A stretch of 64,000 nucleotides of DNA from contig NZ_CP032418.1 of assembly GCF_003595195.1 (NCBI RefSeq), positions 2,228,001 through 2,292,000 of the forward strand, given 5' to 3'. Both the position numbers and the translations under genes were made by a program. Positions 27,009 through 35,786 of this stretch are shown here, one piece after another. Under the pieces are notes generated by a model. That model had not been told where the DNA came from, did no database searches, and was given only the letters and a program-made list of their open reading frames with translations. This stretch comes from Paenisporosarcina cavernae. Lineage in GTDB: Bacteria; Bacillota; Bacilli; Bacillales_A; Planococcaceae. How positions within the stretch are numbered: the first letter of the stretch is position 1; the number at the start of each line of letters is the position of its first letter.

Positions 27009-28007
27009 ATGGATTCCATACTCATACTAACTATACTAGTCGTGGTGTTTGCGTTAGCGTTTGACTTTATCAATGGTTTTCACGATACGGCAAATGCTAT
27101 CGCCACTTCTGTATCTACTAGAGCTTTAACGCCAAGACGTGCCGTTTTATTAGCAGCTGCAATGAATTTCGTTGGTGCATTAACCTTTACAGGTGTCGCA
27201 AAAACAATTACGAAAGATATCGTCGATCCTTTTGCTCTGCAAAATGGATCCCTAATTATACTTGCCGCTTTACTTTCGGCAATCGCTTGGAACTTGATCA
27301 CCTGGTATTTTGGCATCCCTTCGAGCTCTTCCCATGCGATTATTGGGTCGATTGCAGGTGCATCCATTTCTGCAGCGGGTTTTGCTATTTTAAATTACGA
27401 TGGTTTTATTAAAATCTTAGAAGCACTACTAATTTCGCCTTTTTTAGCATTAACCATTGGATTTATCGTCATGAGTATTTTTAAAGTGGTTTTTAAAAAC
27501 AACAATTTATATCGAAGCAACAAGGGGTTTCGTTATTTCCAAGTTGTGACCGCAGCACTACAAGCATTTACACATGGGACGAATGATGCCCAAAAAGCGA
27601 TGGGGATTATTACAATGGCCCTAATTGCAGCCAATTTGCATACAACAGATGATATTCCGTTATGGGTTCGAATTGCTGCAGCTACGGCAATGGGTCTTGG
27701 AACTTCCATTGGAGGCTACAAAATCATTAAAACTGTCGGCGGGAAAATTATGAAGATCCGCCCAGTAAACGGAGTAGCAGCTGATTTATCTTCTGCCATG
27801 ATTATCTTTGGGGCTACAGCAATACATTTACCCGTTTCGACAACTCATGTAATTTCTTCTGCTATTATGGGTGTCGGTTCTGCTCAACGTGTTCGTGGAG
27901 TAAAGTGGGGAGTAGCGCGAAAAATTGTGATTACATGGATTATTACACTACCTATTTCCGCTATACTAGCAGCACTCATTTATCAATTATTAGCGTTGTT
28001 TTCTTAA
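27009..28007 (+). CDS. pit: Low-affinity inorganic phosphate transporter (PiT family)
   Basis: This 332-residue membrane protein imports phosphate or metal-phosphate with protons or sodium. The duplicated PiT signature is intact: GFHDTANAIATS near the N-terminus and FTHGTNDAQKAMG in the second half. It is the second gene of the DUF47-pit operon and ends at a terminator shared with the convergent pentapeptide gene. Confidence 0.92.
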   Translation: MDSILILTILVVVFALAFDFINGFHDTANAIATSVSTRALTPRRAVLLAAAMNFVGALTFTGVAKTITKDIVDPFALQNGSLIILAALLSAIAWNLITWYFGIPSSSSHAIIGSIAGASISAAGFAILNYDGFIKILEALLISPFLALTIGFIVMSIFKVVFKNNNLYRSNKGFRYFQVVTAALQAFTHGTNDAQKAMGIITMALIAANLHTTDDIPLWVRIAAATAMGLGTSIGGYKIIKTVGGKIMKIRPVNGVAADLSSAMIIFGATAIHLPVSTTHVISSAIMGVGSAQRVRGVKWGVARKIVITWIITLPISAILAALIYQLLALFS

Positions 28008-28041
28008 TACTATTTCCCGGGAAATAGACAGATTTCCCCAT

Positions 28042-28077
28042 AAAAAAGAGGCGGCTATAATGGCCACCTCTTTTTTT
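28042..28077. terminator. Bidirectional terminator between pit and the pentapeptide gene
   Basis: AAAAAAGAGG.GGC pairs with GCC.CCTCTTTTTTT around a TATAATG loop, giving U-tracts on both strands. An unrelated perfect 18-bp palindrome (CTATTTCCCGGGAAATAG) precedes it at 28010-28027. Confidence 0.85.
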
Positions 28078-28711
28078 AGTTCTCTTCTATCACAATGCCA
28101 AGCGTTTTTGCGAATCCTAATGCTTGTTGCTCTGTTACGATGCACCCTTTTAATAATTCAATAGAAACTGTAAGGCTCTCATATGTTGAGGTACTCAAAT
28201 TCACACCATTCAAGTTGGTTCCTGAAAGATTCACACCATCTAACGTGCACACTTCCAATTCCAGCGATTTCCACTCACATTCGAAAAAATCGACTTCTCG
28301 GAATGAAGTGCGTGTCCATTGAGACGCAGTGACTTTGTTAAAACTCATATTGGCATAGTCAGCAATACAACGATCTAATAACGTATGATTCCAACTAGCG
28401 TGAGTGAGTGATGCACCGAGCAATTTGCACTCGACAAATTCCACACGATGAAATAGCACATTTCCGAAATGTGCATTCGAAAAATCGCATCGTTCAAAGC
28501 GACAGTCGATGAATTCAACTTGATCAAAATGGATGTCTTCTAATGAAAGATCTTGAAACACTATTTGATCAAACTGCAACTTTTCTTCCCAATATTTATC
28601 CATCTTCCATTCACGAATGATGCCATTCGAAATATAGTGATCTTCTTCCAACACTGAAGGTAAATCGAGCTCACTTAAACTAGTGGGCAGTTTCGGTTTT
28701 ACTCGTTTCAT
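28076..28711 (-). CDS. Pentapeptide-repeat protein
   Basis: This 211-residue soluble protein should fold as a right-handed quadrilateral beta-helix. Residues about 50-180 follow the A(D/N)LXX-type five-residue period with F/L at the centre (FIDCRFERCDFSNAHF, VNLSGTNLNGVNLS). The size and the closing helical tail recall Qnr/MfpA-type DNA-mimic proteins that protect gyrase, but most members of the family have no known function. AAGGAG precedes the ATG. It follows the DUF gene upstream by 11 bp and is probably co-transcribed with it. Confidence 0.8.
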   Translation of the reverse strand: MKRVKPKLPTSLSELDLPSVLEEDHYISNGIIREWKMDKYWEEKLQFDQIVFQDLSLEDIHFDQVEFIDCRFERCDFSNAHFGNVLFHRVEFVECKLLGASLTHASWNHTLLDRCIADYANMSFNKVTASQWTRTSFREVDFFECEWKSLELEVCTLDGVNLSGTNLNGVNLSTSTYESLTVSIELLKGCIVTEQQALGFAKTLGIVIEEN

Positions 28712-28722
28712 CTACTCGCTCC

Positions 28723-29199
28723 TTACTTGCCTGGTCGGAATCCTTCACTTAGTAAATATTCTTCTGCTTCGTCAAATGACCCAAAGCTTTCTTCTAGGTT
28801 CGATCCGTGATACACATTCCATAATGTATCTTCTTCCACAAGCTGTAACGATTGACCTTCTCGGTTCGTCCAGTTTTGATCAATTGTTTCTACTTCTTCT
28901 ACTACTTCTTCTACTACTTCTTCCGTCGATAGAATCGCGATAGAATCTTCAATCATTTCACGAATTTCCGCTTCCGACGCTTCACGAATATTTACGAGTC
29001 CTTTTGCATCTGAATCGTATTTTTTTAGGTCTCCCACAAAGATATATCCATTCCCATTAGGATGTAAATGATGAACGACTACTGTTTTATCATACAAGCT
29101 TTTTTCATAATGATAATTCAGACGTTTCATCGATACTTCTTTTTTCGTTAAATCCGTATATGATTCAATAATGGTTTGTTTCTCTTCAAAACTTAACAT
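28723..29199 (-). CDS. Conserved protein of unknown function
   Basis: I do not recognise this 158-residue soluble protein. It begins MLSFEEKQTIIESYTDLTKKEVSMKR. A central segment, YDKTVVVHHLHPNGNGYIF, looks like a beta-sheet core. An acidic Val/Glu tract (EVVEEVVEEVE) is followed by a C-terminal WNVYHGSNLEESFGSFDEAEEYL region. The ATG at 29199 follows AAGAGG; the open frame extends 31 residues upstream but lacks a site. It forms a minus-strand pair with the pentapeptide gene. Confidence 0.65.
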   Translation of the reverse strand: MLSFEEKQTIIESYTDLTKKEVSMKRLNYHYEKSLYDKTVVVHHLHPNGNGYIFVGDLKKYDSDAKGLVNIREASEAEIREMIEDSIAILSTEEVVEEVVEEVETIDQNWTNREGQSLQLVEEDTLWNVYHGSNLEESFGSFDEAEEYLLSEGFRPGK

Positions 29200-29302
29200 A
29201 TGATTCCTCTTTCCCGTCTTAGATGCGCTTATTATACCACAGATAGACCTCCCTTCATTCTCGTCCAAACAAGTTGTGTCTGCTGTCTTCAAAAATATGT
29301 TG

Positions 29303-29332
29303 TTGACACATAATTCTTCTACAGCGTATAAT
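29303..29332 (+). promoter_or_regulatory. Consensus sigma-A promoter of the proS leader
   Basis: TTGACA (29303-29308) and TATAAT (29327-29332) are both perfect hexamers with 18-bp spacing. Transcription should start near 29339. Confidence 0.85.
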
Positions 29333-29338
29333 CACTCT

Positions 29339-29590
29339 CAATACGAAAAACGCGTTGACGAGGGATTAGTAAAGATTCTCGAAGGATTTAGAGAGGAAGC
29401 TGAGTGGTGAAAGGCTTCTATCCGCCGACTCTTGAACCTACCTTCTATAGTATGACTATGAAAATAGTTCACGGCGACAGTCGTTATCTTGTAAAGAGTG
29501 TGAAGCTTTGCTTCAAATGAGGGTGGTACCGCCAGTTACATCTGGTCCCTCGTTTGTTGCAGAGCTTTTTTTATTCCAATAAAAGAGGTG
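29339..29590 (+). ncRNA. T-box leader (tRNA-Pro sensing) upstream of proS
   Basis: This untranslated leader of about 250 nt carries the T-box sequence AGGGTGGTACCGC at 29520-29532, followed by a stem (GAGGG...CCCTC, about 29519-29552) and a T7 run near 29567. The likely specifier codon is CCT (Pro) at 29437-29439 in the context GAACCTACC. Uncharged tRNA-Pro would bind both the specifier and the T-box bulge and let transcription reach proS. The specifier position is inferred from context, but it agrees with the downstream gene. Confidence 0.9.
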
Positions 29591-29597
29591 TTTGGCG

Positions 29598-31031
29598 ATG
29601 GCAAAAGAATTTGTGAAAGATGTAACAGCGATGGAAGATGATTTTGCGAAATGGTATACCGATGTTGTGACGAAAGCTGAACTTGTGGACTACTCATCTG
29701 TCCGTGGATCGATGATTATTCGACCATACGGCTATGCGCTTTGGGAGAATGTGAAGGAAGCGTTAGATCAGCGCATTAAAGCTACCGGTCATGAGAATGT
29801 CTATATGCCGCTCTTCATTCCAGAGTCTTTATTAACAAAAGAGAAGGATCACATCGAAGGATTTGCGCCAGAAGTTGCTTGGGTAACGCACGGAGGGGAT
29901 GAAAAATTAGCTGAACGTTTAGTTGTTCGTCCTACATCTGAAGTTTTGTTCTGTGAGCATTATTCGAACATCATCCATTCCTACCGTGACTTACCAAAAC
30001 TGTATAACCAATGGTCGAATGTCGTCCGTTGGGAAAAAACAACACGTCCATTTCTACGAACGCTGGAATTTTTATGGCAAGAAGGTCATACAGCTCACGC
30101 TACAGCCGAAGAAGCACAAGAAGAAACCATTCGCATGTTAGAAGAATACGCCTATATTTGCGAAGAATTTCTAGGGATCCCAGTCGTGAAAGGACAAAAA
30201 ACGGAAAAAGAGAAATTTGCCGGAGCGGATGCAACATATACGATTGAAACGCTAATGCATGATGGAAAAGCACTCCAATCTGCAACATCTCATAATTTCG
30301 GTGACGGCTTTGCAAAAGCATTCAACATTCAATATTTAAACAAAGATGGAAAACAAGCGTATGTTCACCAGACTTCGTGGGGATTTACCACACGTGTCAT
30401 TGGCGCACTGATTATGGTACACGGTGACAATCGCGGATTAGTTATTCCGCCTCGTATCGCACCAACACAAGTGATGATTGTGCCAATCGCACAACATAAA
30501 GAAGGTGTGTTAGATTATGCGTATGCGTTAAAGAATAGTCTAGCTAGCTCGATTCGAGTAGGAATTGATGCGAGCGATAAAAAACCAGGTTGGAAGTTCA
30601 ATGAATATGAAATGAAAGGTATTCCACTTCGATTAGAAGTCGGTCCGAAAGATATCGAAGCAGGTCAAGTTGTCTTAGCACGTCGCGATACAGGAGAAAA
30701 AATGACAGTTGCTGCAGACCGAGTGAAAGAAGTAATCCATGTATTACTCGAGACAATTCAACGAGATATGTTTGATAAAGCGTTGGAGCATCGGGAAGCA
30801 AATACCGCATCCGTCACTTCTTACGAGGAATTTGTCACGTTATTTGATGGGAAAAACCCTGGATTTGTAAAAGCAATGTGGTGTGGAGAACGTGCATGTG
30901 AAGATAAGATAAAAGAAGAGACTTCCGCAACAAGTCGATGCATTCCATTTGAGCAGGAAAGCATTGGTAACACATGTGTTTGTTGTGGAAAAGAAGCGAC
31001 CAAACTCGTCTATTGGGCAAAAGCATATTAG
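29598..31031 (+). CDS. proS: Prolyl-tRNA synthetase, archaeal/eukaryal type
   Basis: This 477-residue class II aminoacyl-tRNA synthetase charges tRNA-Pro. It is of the short ProS type 3 (archaeal-like), without the bacterial editing insertion. It has an anticodon-binding domain ([14 protein letters not shown] onward) and a C-terminal zinc domain with Cys pairs (CGERAC, CVCCGK), ending in Tyr (YWAKAY). Motif 2 is seen as [19 protein letters not shown]. The ATG at 29598 follows AGAGGTG. Many Bacillales also own a bacterial-type ProS, so this could be the second copy. It is controlled by the T-box leader. Confidence 0.94.
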   Translation: MAKEFVKDVTAMEDDFAKWYTDVVTKAELVDYSSVRGSMIIRPYGYALWENVKEALDQRIKATGHENVYMPLFIPESLLTKEKDHIEGFAPEVAWVTHGGDEKLAERLVVRPTSEVLFCEHYSNIIHSYRDLPKLYNQWSNVVRWEKTTRPFLRTLEFLWQEGHTAHATAEEAQEETIRMLEEYAYICEEFLGIPVVKGQKTEKEKFAGADATYTIETLMHDGKALQSATSHNFGDGFAKAFNIQYLNKDGKQAYVHQTSWGFTTRVIGALIMVHGDNRGLVIPPRIAPTQVMIVPIAQHKEGVLDYAYALKNSLASSIRVGIDASDKKPGWKFNEYEMKGIPLRLEVGPKDIEAGQVVLARRDTGEKMTVAADRVKEVIHVLLETIQRDMFDKALEHREANTASVTSYEEFVTLFDGKNPGFVKAMWCGERACEDKIKEETSATSRCIPFEQESIGNTCVCCGKEATKLVYWAKAY

Positions 31032-31088
31032 ATTTTTGAAGCGACAAGCCGCTATTCTAATGGCAGTTTAGCGGCACGTCATTTCTAT

Positions 31089-31289
31089 TTACTGCTCCAA
31101 AATATCGCATACCCGACCGATTTGGTCATCTTCTAACCGGACTTTTATACCATGTGGATGAAACGAAGCATTTGTGAGTAAATCTTTTACAATACCTTCC
31201 GTTTTCTCCCCAGTTCGTTGATGGGCTTTTAAAATAATATTCACTTTTGTACCAGGTTTCACATCGGATCTGTTTTGTCCGTTTTTCAT
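31089..31289 (-). CDS. ywbE: YwbE-family small protein
   Basis: This 66-residue conserved protein begins MKNGQNRSDVKPGTKVNIILK and ends with a KVRLEDDQIGRVCDIL strand. The whole protein looks like a small KOW/SH3-like beta-barrel, the YwbE family, whose function is unknown. The ATG at 31289 follows AAGGGGAG; the longer open frame (21 more residues) runs into the promoter side of the OsmC gene and has no site. Confidence 0.8.
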   Translation of the reverse strand: MKNGQNRSDVKPGTKVNIILKAHQRTGEKTEGIVKDLLTNASFHPHGIKVRLEDDQIGRVCDILEQ

Positions 31290-31336
31290 GAGGCAACTCC
31301 CCTTTTGTATATAAATAAACACAACGAGGTGACATA

Positions 31337-31783
31337 ATGGTTCGTCATTCATTTACCGTATCATCTAACTGGCCAGGTCGTCGAAACGACGTAGGAACAA
31401 TAAAGGCTGAGCGTCTACAAACAAGTATTTCCATCCCTCCTGAAATGGACGGTCCAGGAATCGGCACAAATCCTGATGAAATGCTCCTAGGTGCCGCAGC
31501 AACTTGCTACATTATTACGTTAGCAGCCATGCTAGAACGAAGCTCCATTGAAAAAGAGTCCTTAACGATGGAATCAGAAGGCATTGTAGATGTCACAAAT
31601 GGTGTTTTCACATACGAAAAAATTATTCATCGACCGCACATTGTTCTTCCAACTGGCACAACCGAAATAGACCGAAAGAAAGTGGAACGATTAGCTAAGA
31701 AAGCGGAAACGTCCTGCATGATTAGTCGCGCCATTGCCGGAAATGTTGCACTCGAACTTCATGCAACTATTGATGTCATTTAG
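31337..31783 (+). CDS. OsmC/Ohr-family protein
   Basis: This 148-residue protein of the OsmC superfamily is a likely thiol-dependent organic hydroperoxide reductase. The two reactive cysteines of the family are present in AATCYIITLAAML and AETSCMISRAI, and an arginine near the N-terminus (PGRRNDVG) could be the third active-site residue. It is of the SACOL1771 subtype rather than classical Ohr. Its stop codon overlaps the stop of the convergent SDR gene by four bases, leaving no room for a terminator. Confidence 0.82.
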   Translation: MVRHSFTVSSNWPGRRNDVGTIKAERLQTSISIPPEMDGPGIGTNPDEMLLGAAATCYIITLAAMLERSSIEKESLTMESEGIVDVTNGVFTYEKIIHRPHIVLPTGTTEIDRKKVERLAKKAETSCMISRAIAGNVALELHATIDVI

Positions 31784-32514
31784 TGCTCGTAAATCATTTT
31801 CCGAGTCATACCGCCATCCACAACTAAATTTGTTCCTGTCACAAAATCATTTTGCGGATCGGTTAAATAAAGACATGCCTTCGCAATATCCGAAGGTTTC
31901 CCTACTCGATTGGATAAATGCTGTTCATGATCTACCTTACGCAGATCTTGGTAATCATTTACTTCGATCCAACCAGGGGAAATCGCATTTACTGTTATAG
32001 AATAATCCGAAAGCGTGACAGAGAGCGCATGTGTTAAGGCGACAATTCCACCTTTCGTGGCAGAATAGGCTTCCGTGTTTGCTTCTGACATAAGTGCTCG
32101 AGTCGAGGCAATGTTTACAATTGAGCCCCCACTCTTTTGCTCCTTCATGACTTTTGCAACAGCTTGAGAACAGACGAAGACACTGCGTAAGTTGGTTTGA
32201 ATGATTTCTTCCCAATTTTCTATAGTCATGTCGAAAAAGTTCATAAACTTACTAATGCCTGCATTGTTGACTAACACATCAATTTGTCCATATTCTTTTT
32301 TCACTTGCTTTACTAATCTATCCACCTCTTGAGGATCTTTCACATCTGTCGGAATGAAAGTCGATCCTATTAAGTGAGATTCTGTCTCTTTTCCGTGTTT
32401 TTCATTCACATCCGCAACAATTACTTGAGCACCTGCAGCTACGTATGCCTCTGCAATACCTCGTCCAATGCCGTGCGCTCCACCAGTGACAATCACTACT
32501 TGACTATTTGGCAT
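31780..32514 (-). CDS. Short-chain dehydrogenase/reductase
   Basis: This 244-residue NAD(P)-dependent oxidoreductase has the classical SDR pattern: TGGAHGIGRGIAE cofactor loop, NNAG (about 87), catalytic Ser in NIASTRA, YSATKGG with Tyr and Lys, and the C-terminal FVTGTNLVVDGG. An acidic residue after strand 2 (VADVNEKHG) favours NAD. The substrate is unknown. It follows a 33-codon reading frame by only three bases, suggesting translational coupling. Confidence 0.86.
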   Translation of the reverse strand: MPNSQVVIVTGGAHGIGRGIAEAYVAAGAQVIVADVNEKHGKETESHLIGSTFIPTDVKDPQEVDRLVKQVKKEYGQIDVLVNNAGISKFMNFFDMTIENWEEIIQTNLRSVFVCSQAVAKVMKEQKSGGSIVNIASTRALMSEANTEAYSATKGGIVALTHALSVTLSDYSITVNAISPGWIEVNDYQDLRKVDHEQHLSNRVGKPSDIAKACLYLTDPQNDFVTGTNLVVDGGMTRKMIYEH

Positions 32515-32517
32515 AGT

Positions 32518-32619
32518 TTAATCCCCTCTCGTTAGTATCTCCGTTATGACAATAATTGCGACGACAACAATAAATGCTAGTATATAAAACCAAGTCGGCA
32601 CTCCGCTAAAACTAAACAT
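32518..32619 (-). CDS. 33-residue single-pass membrane peptide
   Basis: This short gene starts at the ATG ending at 32619 behind GAGGGGAG and ends TAA three bases before the SDR ATG. It begins MFSFSGVPTWFYILAFIV, continues with a hydrophobic helix of about 20 residues (WFYILAFIVVVAIIVITEIL), then a short charged tail TRGD. It has the shape of a small single-pass membrane protein. I recognise no family. The ribosome binding site, tight coupling and coherent hydrophobicity argue that it is real. Confidence 0.6.
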   Translation of the reverse strand: MFSFSGVPTWFYILAFIVVVAIIVITEILTRGD

Positions 32620-32691
32620 CGCAAACTCCCCTCTCATAAGACGCTTTTCCATATGATATCATGAAATCATCGAAAGAAAGGGTGACAAGAG

Positions 32692-33618
32692 TTGAATGAG
32701 ATGAAACGTATCGCAGTTGTGGGAGCTGGCACAATCGGATTGTCATGGGCAACATTATTTGCCACGAAGGGTTTTCGAGTCTTTATTTATGATCCTAGAA
32801 ATGATCTGAAGGAAGTATTTGAAGAGTACGTTCAGAGTATCAAACCCACTTTGGAACTCCTTGAGTTACCAACCGAAGAATGGGTGCAGCATATTACGTT
32901 AAGTACGTCACTTGAAGAAGCGGTTAAAGATGCACAAATTATCCAAGAAAACGGACCAGAAAATTTAGCATGGAAACAGCAATTGTACGCGGAAATGGAG
33001 CAATTCGTTGCGCCGGACACCTTGTTTTTATCTTCCAGCTCAACTTTAGGTGCAAGTGATATTGCCGAGAAAATGCAAATGCCTGGTCGAATGCTCATCG
33101 GACATCCGTTTAATCCACCTTTAGTGATGCCACTCGTGGAAGTTGTGCCTGGAAAATCTACTTCTCAAGACTCGGTAGAATCAGCGATGACGTTTTATGC
33201 ATCACTTGGGAAGAAGCCACGTTTGATTCAAAAAGAAGTATTTGGATTCGTGGCGAATCGTTTACAGTTTGCCATGCTTCAAGAAGCAATGCACTTAGTC
33301 GATTCAGGAGTCGTCTCGATGAATGATTTAGATGAAATTGTGAAAGATTCGATTGGACTGCGTTGGGCTGTTACTGGACCTATGCTCGGAATGCATCTCG
33401 GTGGAGGTCAAAGTGGAATGGAAGCATTTCTGCGTCACTTAGGAACAACAATGGAACGAACGTGGCGAGAACAAGGCGATGTCGTTTTAGACGATGAAAC
33501 CATTAAACGCTTAGCGGAAAAATCGTTAGGTGCTTATGGGCATCGAACGATTGCAGAGCATGGACGTGCGCGCGATGAATTGCAGATTGAATTTTTAACA
33601 AAACGACGTGAGAAATAG
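32692..33618 (+). CDS. 3-hydroxyacyl-CoA / L-carnitine dehydrogenase-like protein
   Basis: This 308-residue NAD-dependent dehydrogenase has an N-terminal Rossmann fold (AVVGAGTIGLSWA), the catalytic-region motif GHPFNPPLVMPLVEVV and a C-terminal helical domain. The GHPFNPP form and the single-domain length fit L-carnitine or L-gulonate 3-dehydrogenases as well as acyl-CoA enzymes, so the substrate is open. The TTG at 32692 has AAAGGGTG at a good distance; the ATG at 32701 is an alternative. It is divergent from the SDR pair and ends near a repeat array. Confidence 0.8.
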   Translation: MNEMKRIAVVGAGTIGLSWATLFATKGFRVFIYDPRNDLKEVFEEYVQSIKPTLELLELPTEEWVQHITLSTSLEEAVKDAQIIQENGPENLAWKQQLYAEMEQFVAPDTLFLSSSSTLGASDIAEKMQMPGRMLIGHPFNPPLVMPLVEVVPGKSTSQDSVESAMTFYASLGKKPRLIQKEVFGFVANRLQFAMLQEAMHLVDSGVVSMNDLDEIVKDSIGLRWAVTGPMLGMHLGGGQSGMEAFLRHLGTTMERTWREQGDVVLDDETIKRLAEKSLGAYGHRTIAEHGRARDELQIEFLTKRREK

Positions 33619-33669
33619 TAGTTCTTAAGTTGATGTGTCGAAATGATGTGAACAGAGGCACATGTGGTG

Positions 33670-33716
33670 TGCGATTCCCGAAGATTTTGTGCGATACAGG
33701 GTAAAGTTGGTGCGAT
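33670..33716. repeat. Intergenic array of TGCGAT units (locus 4 of the 21-bp family)
   Basis: TGCGAT occurs at 33670, 33690 and 33711 (steps of 20 and 21 bp, the same steps as the array at 13.24 kb), preceded by G/T-rich bases (GTG, TTG, TGG). It lies between two convergent genes just before their shared terminator. Confidence 0.65.
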
Positions 33717-33742
33717 AGTTACGCGTTAAATAATCTACATAA

Positions 33743-33769
33743 AAAAGACACGAATTACTCGTGTCTTTT
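33743..33769. terminator. Bidirectional terminator
   Basis: AAAAGACACGA (33743-33753) pairs perfectly with TCGTGTCTTTT (33759-33769) and serves both convergent genes. Confidence 0.85.
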
Positions 33770-34823
33770 AATTTTCATTTTCTAACAACCATTTGTTTGC
33801 TTCCATTTTGAATAGCTTCATCGATACTTTTCTTTCGCCACGATTAATTAAACTGTCATGAATTCGCTGTTTCTGAGAAGCGGTCATTTCTTGTGCATAA
33901 ATCATTTCATATGCATTGTACTGTGTAATTCGATCTCTTGTTTCCGCGCGAAGCAAGTCGCTCGTTTTCTGCATTGCTTGTAACGACTGCTCCATGCCAA
34001 CTTCATAACCTGAATCGCTTCCAAGTACCCAACGATTAGGATATTTCTCCATTAGGGGAATAAAATCTGATAGTTCATAGGAGGATGCTTCATTATAATC
34101 TGTAAAACCTGCGAAAAAGTCTAGCATAATATTCGGTCGAGTTTTTAACAAGTCTTCTAAATCATCTAAAGACGAGAAAACATTTGCATGTGCTAAAATA
34201 ATCGTCGTATTTGGATGTTTAGCTGCTGCTAGCTTTAGTTTTGTTAGTTGAAACGTATTTAACGGGTCAATGTGTATCAGAACAGGAACATCATATTGCG
34301 CAGCCAATTCATAAATCGCCGGCAAGTTGCCATCGTAAGCATTTTTTGCTTTCCACTTAGCGTCAGAGAAAGCGGAGTACGTGGATGCTACGAATATTTC
34401 GCCAATAAATGGAACACCTTTTTCAAGCTGATCACGGAGGTAATCTTCACCATTTGAACCTTTTCGTAAAGGAAAGCCAGAAATCGAAGGAATAATGGCA
34501 TCTGGATATTTTTCGTAATAGTTCCAAGCAACTCGATCTGTCGCGACCGCTTTCGGATCGGAGACTGCTCCAAACAATACGGTTCGTGTCACGTCGTGAT
34601 CTTTCCAAAGCTGGATGGTTGGTGGAACAAAGTGAGTATCACTCGATAGGACCGGTGACAGCGTTGACGCATCATGATTATGAATATCAATAATGCCTTT
34701 TTTCTCAGGAAGCTGTAAATCCCCTGCTCGTTTAGAGACGATTTGTATGTCCGTACGATTCATGGCCAAACAAACGAGCAGCATGCTTGAAAAAAGGAGA
34801 AAAAGAAATATTTTTTTTGTCAT
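33768..34823 (-). CDS. Exported amidohydrolase-family (TIM-barrel) protein
   Basis: This 351-residue protein has an N-terminal hydrophobic signal (KKIFLFLLFSSMLLVCLA), so it is exported or membrane-anchored. The amidohydrolase-2 barrel follows with metal-site motifs IIDIHNHD, VLIHIDP, ILAHAN and VLGSDSG. The LLVC before the cysteine is not a proper lipobox. It could be a hydrolase or decarboxylase of the PF04909 group; the substrate cannot be read. It follows the dipeptidase gene by 12 bp in the same direction, so they form a probable operon. Confidence 0.78.
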   Translation of the reverse strand: MTKKIFLFLLFSSMLLVCLAMNRTDIQIVSKRAGDLQLPEKKGIIDIHNHDASTLSPVLSSDTHFVPPTIQLWKDHDVTRTVLFGAVSDPKAVATDRVAWNYYEKYPDAIIPSISGFPLRKGSNGEDYLRDQLEKGVPFIGEIFVASTYSAFSDAKWKAKNAYDGNLPAIYELAAQYDVPVLIHIDPLNTFQLTKLKLAAAKHPNTTIILAHANVFSSLDDLEDLLKTRPNIMLDFFAGFTDYNEASSYELSDFIPLMEKYPNRWVLGSDSGYEVGMEQSLQAMQKTSDLLRAETRDRITQYNAYEMIYAQEMTASQKQRIHDSLINRGERKVSMKLFKMEANKWLLENEN

Positions 34824-34835
34824 TCTACTCTTCTC

Positions 34836-35780
34836 CTAACGTTGATTCTCCAAAAAATGAGTATCTAAATACTGTAAAAAGTTAGCTTCGCAAATAGCCT
34901 TAACCTCTTCAGTCGAAAATACTTCTTGAAGTTTCGCAATGAAAGAGGGTGTATCTGACGCATTCTCTAAGCCCTCAATAAAAATCGTAATGCCATCAAA
35001 ATCTGACCCTAGCCCTATTTTGTCGACACCAATAAGGGAAACGATATATCGAGCATGATTCACTAAATCATCTTGTGTTACCGTTTCACTTTGATCGTTT
35101 GTGAATAACGGATAAAACACTAAATGAATATGTCCTCCAGAACGAGACAGCGCAAGTAGTTGTTCATCTGTTAAATTCCTCGGATGATCACAGAGTACTC
35201 GTGCATTCGAATGACTGGCGATGATGTGATTTGCTTGGCTGATTACATCCCAGAAACCCGCCTCATTTAAATGCGATACGTCTACAATAATTTCTTTTTC
35301 ATTTAAAAGATGAAGCACTTCATTGCCAAAAGGAGTAAGCCCTTTCGACGGATCTTCTAACGCCCCAAAACCGACGGCATTTTCAAAATTCCATGTTAGC
35401 CCAACAAGCTTTACGCCTGCTTGAAGAAGTGCAGAGAGTTTGCCAATATCTGTACCTATTGCGTCACAACCTTCGAGTGTTAACACTGCACCAATTTGGT
35501 CTTCTTGTAAAAGGGAGATCTGTTTCCAATCGGTAATAAACACCATTTCGGGATTTGGAGCTAACACATGCGTGTGGAAAAATTCCACTTGTCGTAGTGC
35601 TTCTAAAAACTTTTTCTCATCCGGTACGGAAGGATCAACGAAAATTGCAAAAAATTGAAGGTTTACTCCAGCTATTTGAAGTCGTTCTAAGTTTGCTTGT
35701 AATCGCGGATCATCTCGAAACCGCATGTCTCCGTCTGCTTGAGATAATTGATAAAGAACATCACAATGCAGATCGATCAT
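34836..35780 (-). CDS. Membrane dipeptidase-family (M19) metallopeptidase
   Basis: This 314-residue cytoplasmic zinc dipeptidase is of the renal dipeptidase family. The metal ligands appear in order: DLHCDVL (HxD, residues 4-6), LTLEGCDAIG (bridging Glu), VDVSHLNE, IASHSNAR and the terminal IGLGSDFDG. It hydrolyses dipeptides, possibly with D-residues. It is the second gene of a string GNAT-dipeptidase-amidohydrolase, with 6-bp and 12-bp gaps. Confidence 0.88.
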   Translation of the reverse strand: MIDLHCDVLYQLSQADGDMRFRDDPRLQANLERLQIAGVNLQFFAIFVDPSVPDEKKFLEALRQVEFFHTHVLAPNPEMVFITDWKQISLLQEDQIGAVLTLEGCDAIGTDIGKLSALLQAGVKLVGLTWNFENAVGFGALEDPSKGLTPFGNEVLHLLNEKEIIVDVSHLNEAGFWDVISQANHIIASHSNARVLCDHPRNLTDEQLLALSRSGGHIHLVFYPLFTNDQSETVTQDDLVNHARYIVSLIGVDKIGLGSDFDGITIFIEGLENASDTPSFIAKLQEVFSTEEVKAICEANFLQYLDTHFLENQR

Positions 35781-35786
35781 GAACGA

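Noticed and set aside
33768-34823. Lipoprotein assignment of the amidohydrolase
   Set aside because: The residue before the cysteine is Val (LLVC), not Gly, Ala or Ser, so the lipobox rule fails; an ordinary signal or anchor is more likely.
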